A DNA stretch of 64,000 nucleotides from contig NZ_CP121634.1 of the NCBI RefSeq assembly GCF_029714945.1, positions 7,647,001 to 7,711,000 on the forward strand, in the 5' to 3' direction. A program made the translations under genes and the position numbers. The notes under the pieces were generated by a model. That model did no database searches. It saw only the letters and a program-made list of their open reading frames with translations, and was not told the DNA's origin. Of this stretch, positions 17,860 through 26,587 are shown one piece after another. This stretch comes from Bradyrhizobium sp. CIAT3101. Lineage in GTDB: Bacteria; Pseudomonadota; Alphaproteobacteria; Rhizobiales; Xanthobacteraceae. The first letter of the stretch is position 1; each line of letters begins with the position of its first letter.

Positions 17860-20001
17860 ATGGTCGACGTCACCGCGGGACAGGGCGTAGGCAGCGCCAA
17901 GCCGGGCTTCCCCTCCCTCAACGAAATCGTCACTATCCTCAAGCGCGGCGACATCGCGCTGGCGCTCGGCATCCTAACCATCCTGGTGGTGCTGATCCTG
18001 CCGCTGCCCTCGATCGTGCTGGACCTGTTCCTGGCGATCTCGATCACGCTCTCGATCCTGATCCTGATGACGTCGCTGTTCATTCAGACGCCGCTGGAAT
18101 TCTCGGCATTTCCGACCGTCCTGCTGATCTCGACCATGCTGCGGCTGTCGCTCAACATGGCCTCGACCCGCCTGATCCTGTCGCACGGGCACGAGGGCAC
18201 GGATGCCGCCGGTCACGTCATTGAAGCCTTCGGCAGCTTCGTGATGGGCGGCAATTTCGTCATCGGCATCATCGTCTTCGCCATCCTGATCATCGTCAAT
18301 TTCGTCGTCATCACCAAGGGTTCGGGCCGCATCGCCGAAGTCGCCGCCCGCTTCCACCTCGACGCCATGCCCGGCAAGCAGATGGCGATCGACGCCGATC
18401 TCTCCGCCGGCCTGATCGACGAGAAGGTCGCCAAGCAGCGGCGCAAGGAGCTGGAGGACGAGAGCGGCTTCTTCGGCGCCATGGACGGCGCCTCGAAATT
18501 CGTCCGCGGCGACGCCATCGCCGGCCTCCTGATCGTCTTCATCAACGTGGTCGGCGGCATGATCATCGGCGTTGCGCAGCAGGGCCTGTCCTTCGCCGAC
18601 GCCGGCCGCAGCTACACGCTGCTGACCGTGGGTGACGGCCTCGTCACCCAGGTGCCGGCGCTGATCGTCTCGACCGCGGCGGGCCTGCTCGTCTCCAAGG
18701 CCGGCGTCTCCGGCGCCGCCGACAAGGCGCTGATGAAGCAATTCTCCGGCTATCCGCAGGCGCTCGCGATGTCCTCGGCGGTCATGCTGGTCCTGGCTGC
18801 CCTGCCGGGCATTCCGACCATTCCGTTCCTCGCGCTCGGCGCCGGTGCCGGCGCGCTCGCCTGGAACGCCCGCAACCACAAGCGCACAAGCATCAAGGCC
18901 GAGGAAGCCGCCAAGAGCGCACCCGCAGCCGGTCAGCCCGGAGCCCCGGGCGCCGCCGCGGCCGAGGAGCCGATCTCCGCCGCGCTGAAGATCGACGACC
19001 TCAAGATCGAGCTCGGCTATGCGCTGCTGCCGCTCGTCAATGGCCCCGACGGCACCGACCGCCTCACCGAGCAGATCAAGGCGCTGCGCCGCTCGCTCGC
19101 GATCGAGATGGGCTTTGTCATGCCGGCGGTGCGCATTCTCGACAACGTGCAGCTCGAGGCGAACACCTACATCATCAAGATCAAGGAGGTCGACGCCGGC
19201 ACCGGCAAGATCTGGCCGAACCAGTTCATGGTCATGGACCCCGGCGGCAGCCAGGTGCAGGTGCCTGGCATCCACACCACCGAGCCGACCTTCGGCCTGC
19301 CCGCGACCTGGGTCGACGCCAGCCTCAAGGAGGAGGCTTCGCTCAAGGGCTACACCGTCGTCGACGCCGCGACCGTGCTCTCGACCCATCTCACCGAGCT
19401 GCTCAAGGCCAACATGTCGGACCTGCTCTCCTATGGCGAGGTGCAGAAGCTGCTCAAGGAGCTGCCGAAGGAGCAGAGCGAACTGGTCAAGGACATCGTG
19501 CCGGCACAGGTTACCGTCTCCGGCATCCAGCGCGTGCTGCAGCTGCTGCTCGCCGAGCGCATCTCGATCCGCGACCTCTCGACCATCCTCGAAGGCATCG
19601 CCGACTCGCTCGCCTTCTCACGCAATCCCGCGACCATGGTCGAGCATGTCCGCGCTCGCCTGGCGCGTCAGATCTGCGCACAGAATACGTCCTACAACGG
19701 CTATCTGCCGTTGATCGCGCTGTCGGCGCGGTGGGAGCAGGCCTTTGCCGAGTCCATCGTGGGCCAGGGCGAAGAGCGCAGCCTCGCGATGCAACCCTCG
19801 AAATTGTCAGAGTTCATGACCGGTGTGCGCGAGGCCTTCGAGCGCGCCGCCCGCGAAGGCGAGGCGCCGGTGCTGGTGACATCTGCGGCAATTCGTCCCT
19901 TCGTCCGCTCCCTGGTCGAACGGTTCCGGGCCCAGACGACCGTGCTGTCGCAGGCCGAGATCCACCCCCGCGCGAGGTTGAAAACGGTCGGAAGCATCTG
20001 A
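17860..20001 (+). CDS. flhA: Flagellar biosynthesis protein FlhA
   Basis: Integral component of the flagellar type III export gate, 713 aa. The N-terminal half has the usual eight TM helices. The conserved FHIPEP-type cytoplasmic loop is represented by KGSGRIAEVAARFHLDAMPGKQMAIDADL. The C-terminal cytoplasmic domain (about residues 360-713) docks chaperone-substrate complexes. The ATG at 17860 follows GGGGAGG. A GTG at 17758 also has GGGAGG and would add 34 low-complexity residues. The gene stands apart from fliI/fliJ, as is common in this group. Confidence 0.95.
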   Translation: MVDVTAGQGVGSAKPGFPSLNEIVTILKRGDIALALGILTILVVLILPLPSIVLDLFLAISITLSILILMTSLFIQTPLEFSAFPTVLLISTMLRLSLNMASTRLILSHGHEGTDAAGHVIEAFGSFVMGGNFVIGIIVFAILIIVNFVVITKGSGRIAEVAARFHLDAMPGKQMAIDADLSAGLIDEKVAKQRRKELEDESGFFGAMDGASKFVRGDAIAGLLIVFINVVGGMIIGVAQQGLSFADAGRSYTLLTVGDGLVTQVPALIVSTAAGLLVSKAGVSGAADKALMKQFSGYPQALAMSSAVMLVLAALPGIPTIPFLALGAGAGALAWNARNHKRTSIKAEEAAKSAPAAGQPGAPGAAAAEEPISAALKIDDLKIELGYALLPLVNGPDGTDRLTEQIKALRRSLAIEMGFVMPAVRILDNVQLEANTYIIKIKEVDAGTGKIWPNQFMVMDPGGSQVQVPGIHTTEPTFGLPATWVDASLKEEASLKGYTVVDAATVLSTHLTELLKANMSDLLSYGEVQKLLKELPKEQSELVKDIVPAQVTVSGIQRVLQLLLAERISIRDLSTILEGIADSLAFSRNPATMVEHVRARLARQICAQNTSYNGYLPLIALSARWEQAFAESIVGQGEERSLAMQPSKLSEFMTGVREAFERAAREGEAPVLVTSAAIRPFVRSLVERFRAQTTVLSQAEIHPRARLKTVGSI

Positions 20002-20057
20002 TTTGCCTTAAGAAGCCGTGTGTTTTTCAGCCACAGGCAAATGGTTTTTGAGTTCCT

Positions 20058-20090
20058 GGCGCCTTGTCGACCAAAGGCCGACAAGGCGCC
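20058..20090 (+). terminator. Hairpin after flhA
   Basis: A perfect 12-bp stem (GGCGCCTTGTCG / CGACAAGGCGCC) with a nine-base loop lies 57 bases after the flhA stop. There is no T-tract, so termination efficiency is uncertain. Confidence 0.5.
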
Positions 20091-20295
20091 CTCCAGGCAA
20101 ATTACAGCTTTGAAATAATTGCGAAATCGAACGATCAAGCCTCGTTTTTGATCGCGATCGTTCACGTCGTGTCACGCTCTTGTGATCGCCCCTTGGGAAC
20201 GAATCCCCCCAATACTAGGTTGTTGGGCACCGGAAGCATGAACCTGCCTAACAAAGGTGGCGACTACTTCGGGTAGATGGCGGCAGGAGCCTTCC

Positions 20296-20496
20296 ATGAA
20301 CCACTCGATTTACAGCGCAGATCGCTCGACCCACCTGAAGATTGTGGTCGTGGCCCTCGTTGCAGGGATCGCGGTGGCAGGTTTCGGCATTACGGCACGT
20401 ACCGGTTCCGACGACGGCCTGACGCAAACCGCCCGCGTCATCAAGGCCGGCAAACCGGTCGTGATCACCAGCTCGAACGCATCGCTCGTTCGCTAA
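20296..20496 (+). CDS. Small single-pass membrane protein (66 aa)
   Basis: A 66-residue protein from ATG 20296 with a good AGGAG six bases upstream. A basic/polar N-terminus precedes one TM helix (IVVVALVAGIAVAGFGITA, about residues 17-36). A short polar tail ends in KPVVITSSNASLVR. Similar short proteins are frequent in Bradyrhizobium; the function is unknown. A strong terminator hairpin follows about 95 bases later, supporting a monocistronic transcript. Confidence 0.7.
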   Translation: MNHSIYSADRSTHLKIVVVALVAGIAVAGFGITARTGSDDGLTQTARVIKAGKPVVITSSNASLVR

Positions 20497-20591
20497 GGAG
20501 ACACGAGTTTCAGGAATTCACGCGGCTCTTTACCAGCCCCCCAAAGTCGCCACGTGGATATGTAGACGACCCCAACCCCAAGTCGACTACA

Positions 20592-20620
20592 GAAAGCGCC
20601 CGCCCCCCACGGGCGCTTTC
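20592..20620 (+). terminator. Rho-independent-type terminator
   Basis: A perfect 11-bp stem GAAAGCGCCCG / CGGGCGCTTTC with a 7-base C-rich loop; the TTTCTC of the right arm serves as a weak U-tract. It terminates the small membrane-protein gene. Confidence 0.7.
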
Positions 20621-20659
20621 TCATGTCTGGGGTAGCGCAATGACGGATCGGTAGATTGG

Positions 20660-20744
20660 TAGGATGGGTAGAGCGCAGCGAAACCCATCGAGGCCCCCTC
20701 CGCGTTGACGCGTGATGGGTTTCGCTACGCTCTACCCATCCTAC
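20660..20744. repeat. Palindromic repeat, GTAGGATGGGTAGAGC family
   Basis: Left arm GTAGGATGGGTAGAGCG and right arm CGCTCTACCCATCCTAC are inverted copies, extended by AGCGAAACCCATC and GATGGGTTTCGCT inside. It is a common short interspersed element of Bradyrhizobium and relatives. Confidence 0.75.
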
Positions 20745-21560
20745 TCCCTTCACAAACACACCTTCGCGCTCTCGCGGCTTGTCTCGCCCGAGCTTTGCTC
20801 TGCCGCCTCACCCTCCATTTGAAAGAGGGCGCAGGGAAGACCGGGTGCCGGCTGGGCACCCGCGGTCCACTGTGCGAGGTAACAGTCAGAAGATCTGCAC
20901 AGCGGCATACAGGTGAAGCCAAAACATCCGGCCTTCCCTGCGCAGTGGTTTGACGGCTTATGTCGTGATCTCCCCGGGGAGCGATGCACTATTGCCCCCG
21001 TCGCCCGGCAGATGACTGATGCGAGGGTCCGGTTGGACCGCACGCACCACCACAAGACTTGGCGCACAGGCTCCGGGCGCCAGGACCACACGATTTTGCC
21101 GTACGCCGATCACACCGGTCGTGCGCGCGATGTCTTCACTCACGGTTGCCCGCCCTGCAAAAACCCTTCGCGCCGATGTAACCCGCGCCCACCGCAGTCC
21201 CGGCCCGCGTCGTGACGATCGCGATACGCCCCTCTTCCTTGGGCCGGGTTGCCGCGACACATACGCTGTTTCCGAATTTCGGTAAAGCGGAATATTTTTG
21301 ATCGCACGGGTTGACCGGCATGCAGGGTGTTTTGCCCGTCGCGCAACAGAGTCATGTGACGCGACTCAACTCGCAGCAGCGCTAACCACCCACGTCGATG
21401 AGATCGAACACGGCTGACGCCGAGCGAAGGTCCGCACAGGGCGAACTTCACGACCGATGGAGCGCGCGATTTGTCTTGAACCGATCGCAGCCGTTGATCT
21501 CGATCAATGTTCGGTTCCAAGGCCAAAATTCAATAAGCCGCTCAGTCGCGGATTTTGGAC
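20745..21560. repeat. Long non-coding interspersed repeat and spacer before SulP gene
   Basis: No convincing gene is present in this 816-bp stretch. The first part is a structured repeat with outer arms GCGCAGGGAAG (about 20829) and CTTCCCTGCGC (about 20933) and an inner GGGTGCC...GGGCACCC hairpin (20843-20861). The end (21156-21348), from GCAAAAACCCTTCGC to TTTTGCCCGTCGCGCAAC, has a shorter diverged copy at 24770-24908. I recognise the pattern as a multicopy element of Bradyrhizobiaceae that is often mis-annotated with short ORFs. The last 200 bp must contain the promoter of the SulP gene. Confidence 0.6.
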
Positions 21561-23306
21561 ATGGCAAACTCCATCCATGCTTCGGTGCCCCAGAGACTCC
21601 TGCCGATGCTGGAATGGATTCCAGGCTATCGGCGCGAATGGCTGATGCCCGACGCCCTTGCGGGCATCGCGCTCTGGGCGGTGATGGTACCCGAAGGGAT
21701 GGCTTACGCTGGGATCGTCGGCGTGCCGCCAATCATGGGTCTCTACACAATCGTGCCAGCGCTGCTCGCCTACGCCTTCTTCGGCACGTCGCGCCAGCTT
21801 GTGGTCGGGCCCGACACGGCGACCGGCCTGATCTCCGCGCTGACCATCGGCGCCGTGGCAGCACACGGGACGGTCGAATTCAATTCGTTGACGTCAACCC
21901 TTGCCGTCATGATTGGCATTCTGTTCCTGCTCTTCGGCATCGCCCGCATGGGATGGGTGGCCCGCTTCATTCCCACGCCGGTCATGCGTGGCTTCATCGA
22001 AGGCCTGGTCTACGTCACGATCATCGGTCAGATTCCTCATCTGATCGGCATCGGCGGCGTTCCCGGCAACTTCTTCGCCAAGCTTGAACATGTCCTGCAA
22101 CATCTGCCGGATATCTCGGCCGCGGCGACCCTCACCGGGGCCCTGTGTCTCGCGGCGATGCTGGGGCTACGTCATTTCGTGCCTAGCGTACCGGCCGCGC
22201 TGGTCGTCATGTGCGCGGCCATCGTCGTGATCGGGTCCCTGGGCGGAGAGGCAAGCGGCGTGCGGGTGGCCGGCCACATTCCGTCCGGGCTACCCAGCTT
22301 GATCGCGCCAAACCTGGATCCGGCAATCCTGCGCGAACTCCTGCCGGGTGCGCTCGCGATCGTGTTGGTCGGCTATGCCGAGGCCCTCGGCGCCGCCAAG
22401 GCAGCCGCCCTGCAGGACGGATCCGACATTGATCCGAACCAGGAACTGATTGCGCACGGCCCCGCGAACATCCTGACCGGTCTCTTTGGCGGCTTCCTCG
22501 TCGTGGGCAGCCTGTCGAAAACGTCGGTTGCAATGGCGGCCGGCGCGCGCAGCCAGATCGCCAACCTCGTCGCCGCAATATTGTGCTTCCTCACCCTGCT
22601 TCTGCTGACGCCCCTGTTCCGAAACATGCCCGAGCCGGCACTCGCGGCGATCGTGATTGCAGCCATGCTGCACCTGACGAAGCCGAGCTATTTGCGCAGT
22701 GTGCTCGCGCGCAGCCGCTGGTCGTTCACGGTGATGCTGATTGTCATCCTGGGTGAGCTCACATTGGGCGTTCTGCAGGGAATCGGCCTTGGTGTCGTGC
22801 TGTCTCTTGCAAGGCTGGTCTATCTCGCGAGCCGCCCCAAGGGGGCTGTGCTCGGGCAACTCCCGGGGACGGAGGCCTATCGCGATGTCCAGATCCATCC
22901 CGAAGCAATGACATTTCCGGGGTTGCTGATCTGGCGAATTGGCGGCGATCTGTTCTTCGCCAGCATTGGCCACATCGGTGCGGGATTGAGGGCGGCGGTC
23001 GCCGGACCGTCGGGCGTCAAGCAGGTCCTCCTCGATTTCGGCTCGGTGGACTTTCTCGACATCACCGGAGGAGATGAGTTGCTGCGGCTCGTCCGCGAAC
23101 TCCACGCCAAGGACATTGGTGTTGGCTTCGCGCGTGTTCGCGACCCCATTCGAGAGGAAATGCGACGAGCCGGGATAGAGGCCGCCGTTGGCCCCATCAA
23201 CTTCTACGAACGGACGACCGACGGCGTACGCGCCTGGCAGCGGCAAGCCGGTCATTTCGCCGGCGCATCCGACCACAAGACTGGAGGCGCGAATGAAGGC
23301 CGGTGA
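21561..23306 (+). CDS. SulP-family anion transporter with STAS domain
   Basis: Inner-membrane anion transporter of the SLC26/SulP family, 581 aa, moving sulfate, bicarbonate or another anion. The N-terminal Sulfate_transp part (about residues 20-400) contains the signature VVGPDTATGLISALT and about 12 hydrophobic segments. A C-terminal STAS domain (about 440-550) contains VLLDFGSVDFLDITGGDEL. A TTG at 21555 could add two residues. It overlaps the DUF2252 gene by 14 bases, so the two are translationally coupled. Both lie between copies of one repeat, suggesting arrival as a unit. Confidence 0.9.
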   Translation: MANSIHASVPQRLLPMLEWIPGYRREWLMPDALAGIALWAVMVPEGMAYAGIVGVPPIMGLYTIVPALLAYAFFGTSRQLVVGPDTATGLISALTIGAVAAHGTVEFNSLTSTLAVMIGILFLLFGIARMGWVARFIPTPVMRGFIEGLVYVTIIGQIPHLIGIGGVPGNFFAKLEHVLQHLPDISAAATLTGALCLAAMLGLRHFVPSVPAALVVMCAAIVVIGSLGGEASGVRVAGHIPSGLPSLIAPNLDPAILRELLPGALAIVLVGYAEALGAAKAAALQDGSDIDPNQELIAHGPANILTGLFGGFLVVGSLSKTSVAMAAGARSQIANLVAAILCFLTLLLLTPLFRNMPEPALAAIVIAAMLHLTKPSYLRSVLARSRWSFTVMLIVILGELTLGVLQGIGLGVVLSLARLVYLASRPKGAVLGQLPGTEAYRDVQIHPEAMTFPGLLIWRIGGDLFFASIGHIGAGLRAAVAGPSGVKQVLLDFGSVDFLDITGGDELLRLVRELHAKDIGVGFARVRDPIREEMRRAGIEAAVGPINFYERTTDGVRAWQRQAGHFAGASDHKTGGANEGR

Positions 23307-24726
23307 TCTGCAGCCACCTTCGACGTTTTACCGAATGACCGAGGCACATGGCGAACAGGCGCTGATCGACAGCTTTCTGCTCAAGCAGCCATCGGTCAGC
23401 GAACGCATGTCGGCAGGAAAAGCGCTTCGAAAGCAGGTCCCGCGCTCAACGCAAGCGGTCTACGAAACACGGGCGAGCCGCCCCGACCCAATCGATATTC
23501 TGAGGCGGCAGGATGCCAGCCGCGTCAAGGACCTCCTGCCCATCCGATACGGTCGTATGCTCGAGGATCCGTTCGCGTTCTTCCGCGGAGGGGCGGCCAT
23601 CATGGCGAGCGACCTTGCGCCGATCCCGATATCCGGTACGTCCGTCATGGCGTGCGGCGACGCCCATGTGAAGAACTTCGGCGTGTATGCCTCGGCCGAA
23701 CGCAGTTTGATCTTTGCGATCAACGACTATGACGAGACGTTCGTCGGCCCTTGGGAATGGGACCTCAAGCGGCTGGCCGCCAGCGCCGTCGTCGCGACGC
23801 GGTGCCTTGGCGGCGACAGGCCAGGATGCGAGCAAGCCGTCCGCGAATGTGTCCAGGTCTATCGCGAACGCATCTTTCAATACGCTCAAATGAGCTTTCT
23901 GGAAGTCTGGTATGACCGGATCGACGAACGCGCCGTGCTCGACAGCCTGACGCCGAAGCTGCGCCGTATTGCCCTGGATATCATTGACAACGTCCGGCAC
24001 ATCCGGCCGCTCGAAAAGCTGACTGAAGAGTCGAACGGGACCCACCGCTTCATCGAGCATATCCCTCTGATAGAACGTGTGACGCGCAGCGGATCGGGCA
24101 CGTCGGCAAAAGTGTTCCTTGATCGTCTGCTGCAGACCTATATCGACTCGATGACCTACGAGCGAAGGCTGCTGCTGTCCCGATACCGGCTGGTCGATTA
24201 CGCGCGCAAGGTCGTCGGCATCGGAAGCGTCGGCACCAGATGCTGGGTGCTGCTGTTGCAGGGCGTCGATGACGACGATCCGCTCTTCCTGCAGATCAAG
24301 GAAGCACAGCCGTCGGTGCTCGCATCTCATATCGGCATCAAGCTTCCATTTGACCATCAGGGGCGCAGGGTCGTGGTGGGACAGCGCCTCACACAGGGCT
24401 CACCGGATATCTTCCTCGGCTGGGGGCAGTCCGACGGACGGGATTTCTACGTTCGCCAGCTTTCGGAATTGAAGGGCTCAGCCGCTCTGGAGGATCTGGA
24501 AGCTCTGCCCGACTACTGCGGGATGTGTGGTTGGGCCTTGGCGCTTGCGCATGCCAAATCGGGCGATGCCGCCACGATTGCGGGGTATTGCGGCCGGAGC
24601 GAAGCGCTCGATGAGGCAATAGCCAAGTTTGCCCTGAGCTACGCGAAGCAGACCGAACAGGACCACGAAGCCTTTGCCAAATCGGCCCGGTCGGGCCGCA
24701 TACGGGCCACGTCGGCCAGCGCTTAG
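23293..24726 (+). CDS. DUF2252 protein (kinase-like fold)
   Basis: Cytoplasmic protein of 477 aa in the DUF2252 family. The core motif is CGDAHVKNFGVYASAE, then INDYDETFVGPWEWDLKRLA, which resembles the catalytic HxD/DxD layout of aminoglycoside-phosphotransferase-like kinases. The biochemical function of the family is not established. The ATG at 23293 has GGAGG five bases upstream and lies inside the end of the SulP gene, so the pair is coexpressed. This suggests a role linked to anion transport, but that is inference from position. Confidence 0.85.
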   Translation: MKAGDLQPPSTFYRMTEAHGEQALIDSFLLKQPSVSERMSAGKALRKQVPRSTQAVYETRASRPDPIDILRRQDASRVKDLLPIRYGRMLEDPFAFFRGGAAIMASDLAPIPISGTSVMACGDAHVKNFGVYASAERSLIFAINDYDETFVGPWEWDLKRLAASAVVATRCLGGDRPGCEQAVRECVQVYRERIFQYAQMSFLEVWYDRIDERAVLDSLTPKLRRIALDIIDNVRHIRPLEKLTEESNGTHRFIEHIPLIERVTRSGSGTSAKVFLDRLLQTYIDSMTYERRLLLSRYRLVDYARKVVGIGSVGTRCWVLLLQGVDDDDPLFLQIKEAQPSVLASHIGIKLPFDHQGRRVVVGQRLTQGSPDIFLGWGQSDGRDFYVRQLSELKGSAALEDLEALPDYCGMCGWALALAHAKSGDAATIAGYCGRSEALDEAIAKFALSYAKQTEQDHEAFAKSARSGRIRATSASA

Positions 24727-24769
24727 CGCTGACCGGAAGTCCTGCCAGGCCTTGTTTTGGGGAGTGCCC

Positions 24770-24908
24770 TGTAAAAACCCTTCGCACCGAACGCCCACCG
24801 CCGCCCGGCCCGCGTTCGCGACGATCGCGATACCGAATTTCGGCAACGTGGAATATTTCGACAGCCCGGATTGACCGAGGGTTTGGATGTTTTGCCCGTC
24901 GGGCAACG
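24770..24908. repeat. Second, shortened copy of the 21156-21348 repeat
   Basis: It matches the earlier copy in the same orientation at GTAAAAACCCTTCGC, CGACGATCGCGATAC, CGAATTTCGG, GGAATATTT, GGATTGACC and TTTTGCCCGTCGGGCAAC. It lacks roughly 45 internal bases. It directly follows the DUF2252 stop, so the SulP-DUF2252 pair is bracketed by direct repeat copies. Confidence 0.7.
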
Positions 24909-24994
24909 CAAGGGCTTGTCGATGAGCCCACGATGCCTTGACAGCGACCGGCTTTGCTCGGCTAGGTTCAGAACCTGATGAAGCGGAGCACGCG

Positions 24995-25774
24995 ATGGAG
25001 CAGCGCTTTACTTTCGATCAGATCGCGGGAGCATACAGGGCCTCACGTCCCGATTATCCCGAAGCTCTCGTCGACGACGTGGTTTCGTACGCCGCCATGA
25101 AGCCTGGAGATCCCGTTCTCGAAGTCGGATGCGGCACGGGGCAGGCAACAAAGAGCTTCGCGACGCGCGATCTGCAGATCGTTGCAATCGACCCTGGGCC
25201 CGAAATGGTACGCACTGCGCGCGAGAGCCTCGCCGGTTTTGACAATGTCGAACTGGTCGAGGCGACGTTCGAGGCGTGGTCACAGGACAAGGCACCGTTC
25301 CGGCTCATCGTCGCGGCGCAGTCGTGGCACTGGGTCGCTCCAGAATTGCGATTCGTGAAAGCGGCGAAGTTGCTTTCACCTGACGGATCATTGGCCGTCT
25401 TTGGACATGTTCCGACAGGACTGCCCGCTTCATTGCTCGAACGGTTCAAGGACATATACCTGCGTCATACGGGCCGCTGGGGACCGCCACCGGAGGCCTG
25501 GTACCTGCCCAGCGGTCCATTCAAAGGCTGGTTCGACGAGTCGGGATTGTTCGGAGCGGTGGAGCACCGCTGCTATCCCTGGAAGTGGCAGCACACGACA
25601 TCAAGCTACGCAAATTTCCTGGGTACGCGCTCGGAGTTTCGAATGCTCACGCCAACTATACGCGAAGAGCTGCGCAATGACATTTCCAAGGCAATCGACC
25701 GTCACGGCGGAGAATTCGAGGTGGACTACGAAACCCACCTCTACATGGCCCGCCGCATCGGCCTCGGTGAGTAG
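24995..25774 (+). CDS. Class I SAM-dependent methyltransferase
   Basis: Cytoplasmic methyltransferase, 259 aa. SAM motif I is VLEVGCGTGQATKSFA (about residues 40-55), followed by VAIDPGPEMV and the family-typical AAQSWHWVAPE. The layout resembles UbiE/Methyltransf_11-type enzymes acting on small molecules; the substrate is unknown. The ATG at 24995 (MEQRFTFDQIAG) is preceded by GGAG. It is unlinked to an obvious pathway and may belong to the same acquired segment as its neighbours. Confidence 0.82.
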   Translation: MEQRFTFDQIAGAYRASRPDYPEALVDDVVSYAAMKPGDPVLEVGCGTGQATKSFATRDLQIVAIDPGPEMVRTARESLAGFDNVELVEATFEAWSQDKAPFRLIVAAQSWHWVAPELRFVKAAKLLSPDGSLAVFGHVPTGLPASLLERFKDIYLRHTGRWGPPPEAWYLPSGPFKGWFDESGLFGAVEHRCYPWKWQHTTSSYANFLGTRSEFRMLTPTIREELRNDISKAIDRHGGEFEVDYETHLYMARRIGLGE

Positions 25775-25861
25775 CTCTGGATTGGCTCGAATGGAATCTT
25801 GGCTTCGTTTAGGTTCCGCTGCACAATTCAGGACTTCCGTGAGCGCAGGATATGAGGGCAA

Positions 25862-26473
25862 ATGCAACGTCTCACCGAGCATATAGCTGCATTTTCCAAC
25901 TCGCCGCTGGCTGCGCTGACTGAAAAGACGCCCTGGGCGCTGACCACAAACTCCGTCTCGGCAGTTCGACGTCTTTTGAACGGGATCAGCGAAGAGTTTT
26001 GCGTGTCGGATGACGTCGCAATCCATCGCACAACGACGGTGGAAGCCGGCGCGCTGGTCAAAGGGCCGGCGATAATCGGACCAAGGTGCTTCATCGCCGC
26101 CGGCTCGCTCATCCGTGGCGGGTGCTGGTTGGAGGAAAATTGCATCATTGGCCCAGGCAGCGAACTTAAATCCTCTTTCTTGTTTGCCGGATCGAAGTTG
26201 GCACATTTCAATTTTGTCGGAGACAGCGTCGTCGGGGCGAGAGTGAATCTCGAGGCCGGCTCCATCGTCGCCAATTTCCGAAATGAGCTTGCCGATCCAA
26301 GGATTCGAATCTTGCATGCAGGGGAGATCGTCGACACCGGCGTCGACAAGTTTGGCGCACTGATCGGTGATGACTGTAAGCTCGGCGCAAACGCCGTTGT
26401 CGCTCCCGGAGCAATCTTTGAAAGGGGAACAATCATTGCACGGTTGACTTCGGTGGATCAGCGACCGAGCTGA
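25862..26473 (+). CDS. Left-handed beta-helix (hexapeptide-repeat) transferase-like protein
   Basis: Protein of 203 aa with repeated [LIV]-G-x4 hexapeptides between about residues 60 and 195 (for example VEAGALVKGPAIIGPRCFIAAG and LIGDDCKLGANAVVAPGA). This is the left-handed beta-helix of LpxA/GlmU-type acyltransferases. FVGDSVVGARVNLEAGSI with NFRNE resembles the GlmU acetyltransferase/LbH core. No N-terminal pyrophosphorylase domain is present. Function could be acetyl transfer to a sugar nucleotide, but the substrate is not evident. GAGGG precedes the ATG at 25862. Confidence 0.75.
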   Translation: MQRLTEHIAAFSNSPLAALTEKTPWALTTNSVSAVRRLLNGISEEFCVSDDVAIHRTTTVEAGALVKGPAIIGPRCFIAAGSLIRGGCWLEENCIIGPGSELKSSFLFAGSKLAHFNFVGDSVVGARVNLEAGSIVANFRNELADPRIRILHAGEIVDTGVDKFGALIGDDCKLGANAVVAPGAIFERGTIIARLTSVDQRPS

Positions 26474-26587
26474 TCGTCACAGCGGCGCACCGTCACTTCT
26501 GAAATTGGCGCATGGCGCCGGTTCGCTGTGACGCGGGATTTGGTCCGCTGTAGGGACATAGCGGAGTTCATAAGCTGGCCGTCCAGC

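Noticed and set aside
20705..21285. Several short overlapping frames in the spacer before the SulP gene
   Set aside because: They lie in a structured repeat found elsewhere in the window, with inverted arms, and have no ribosome site or family match.
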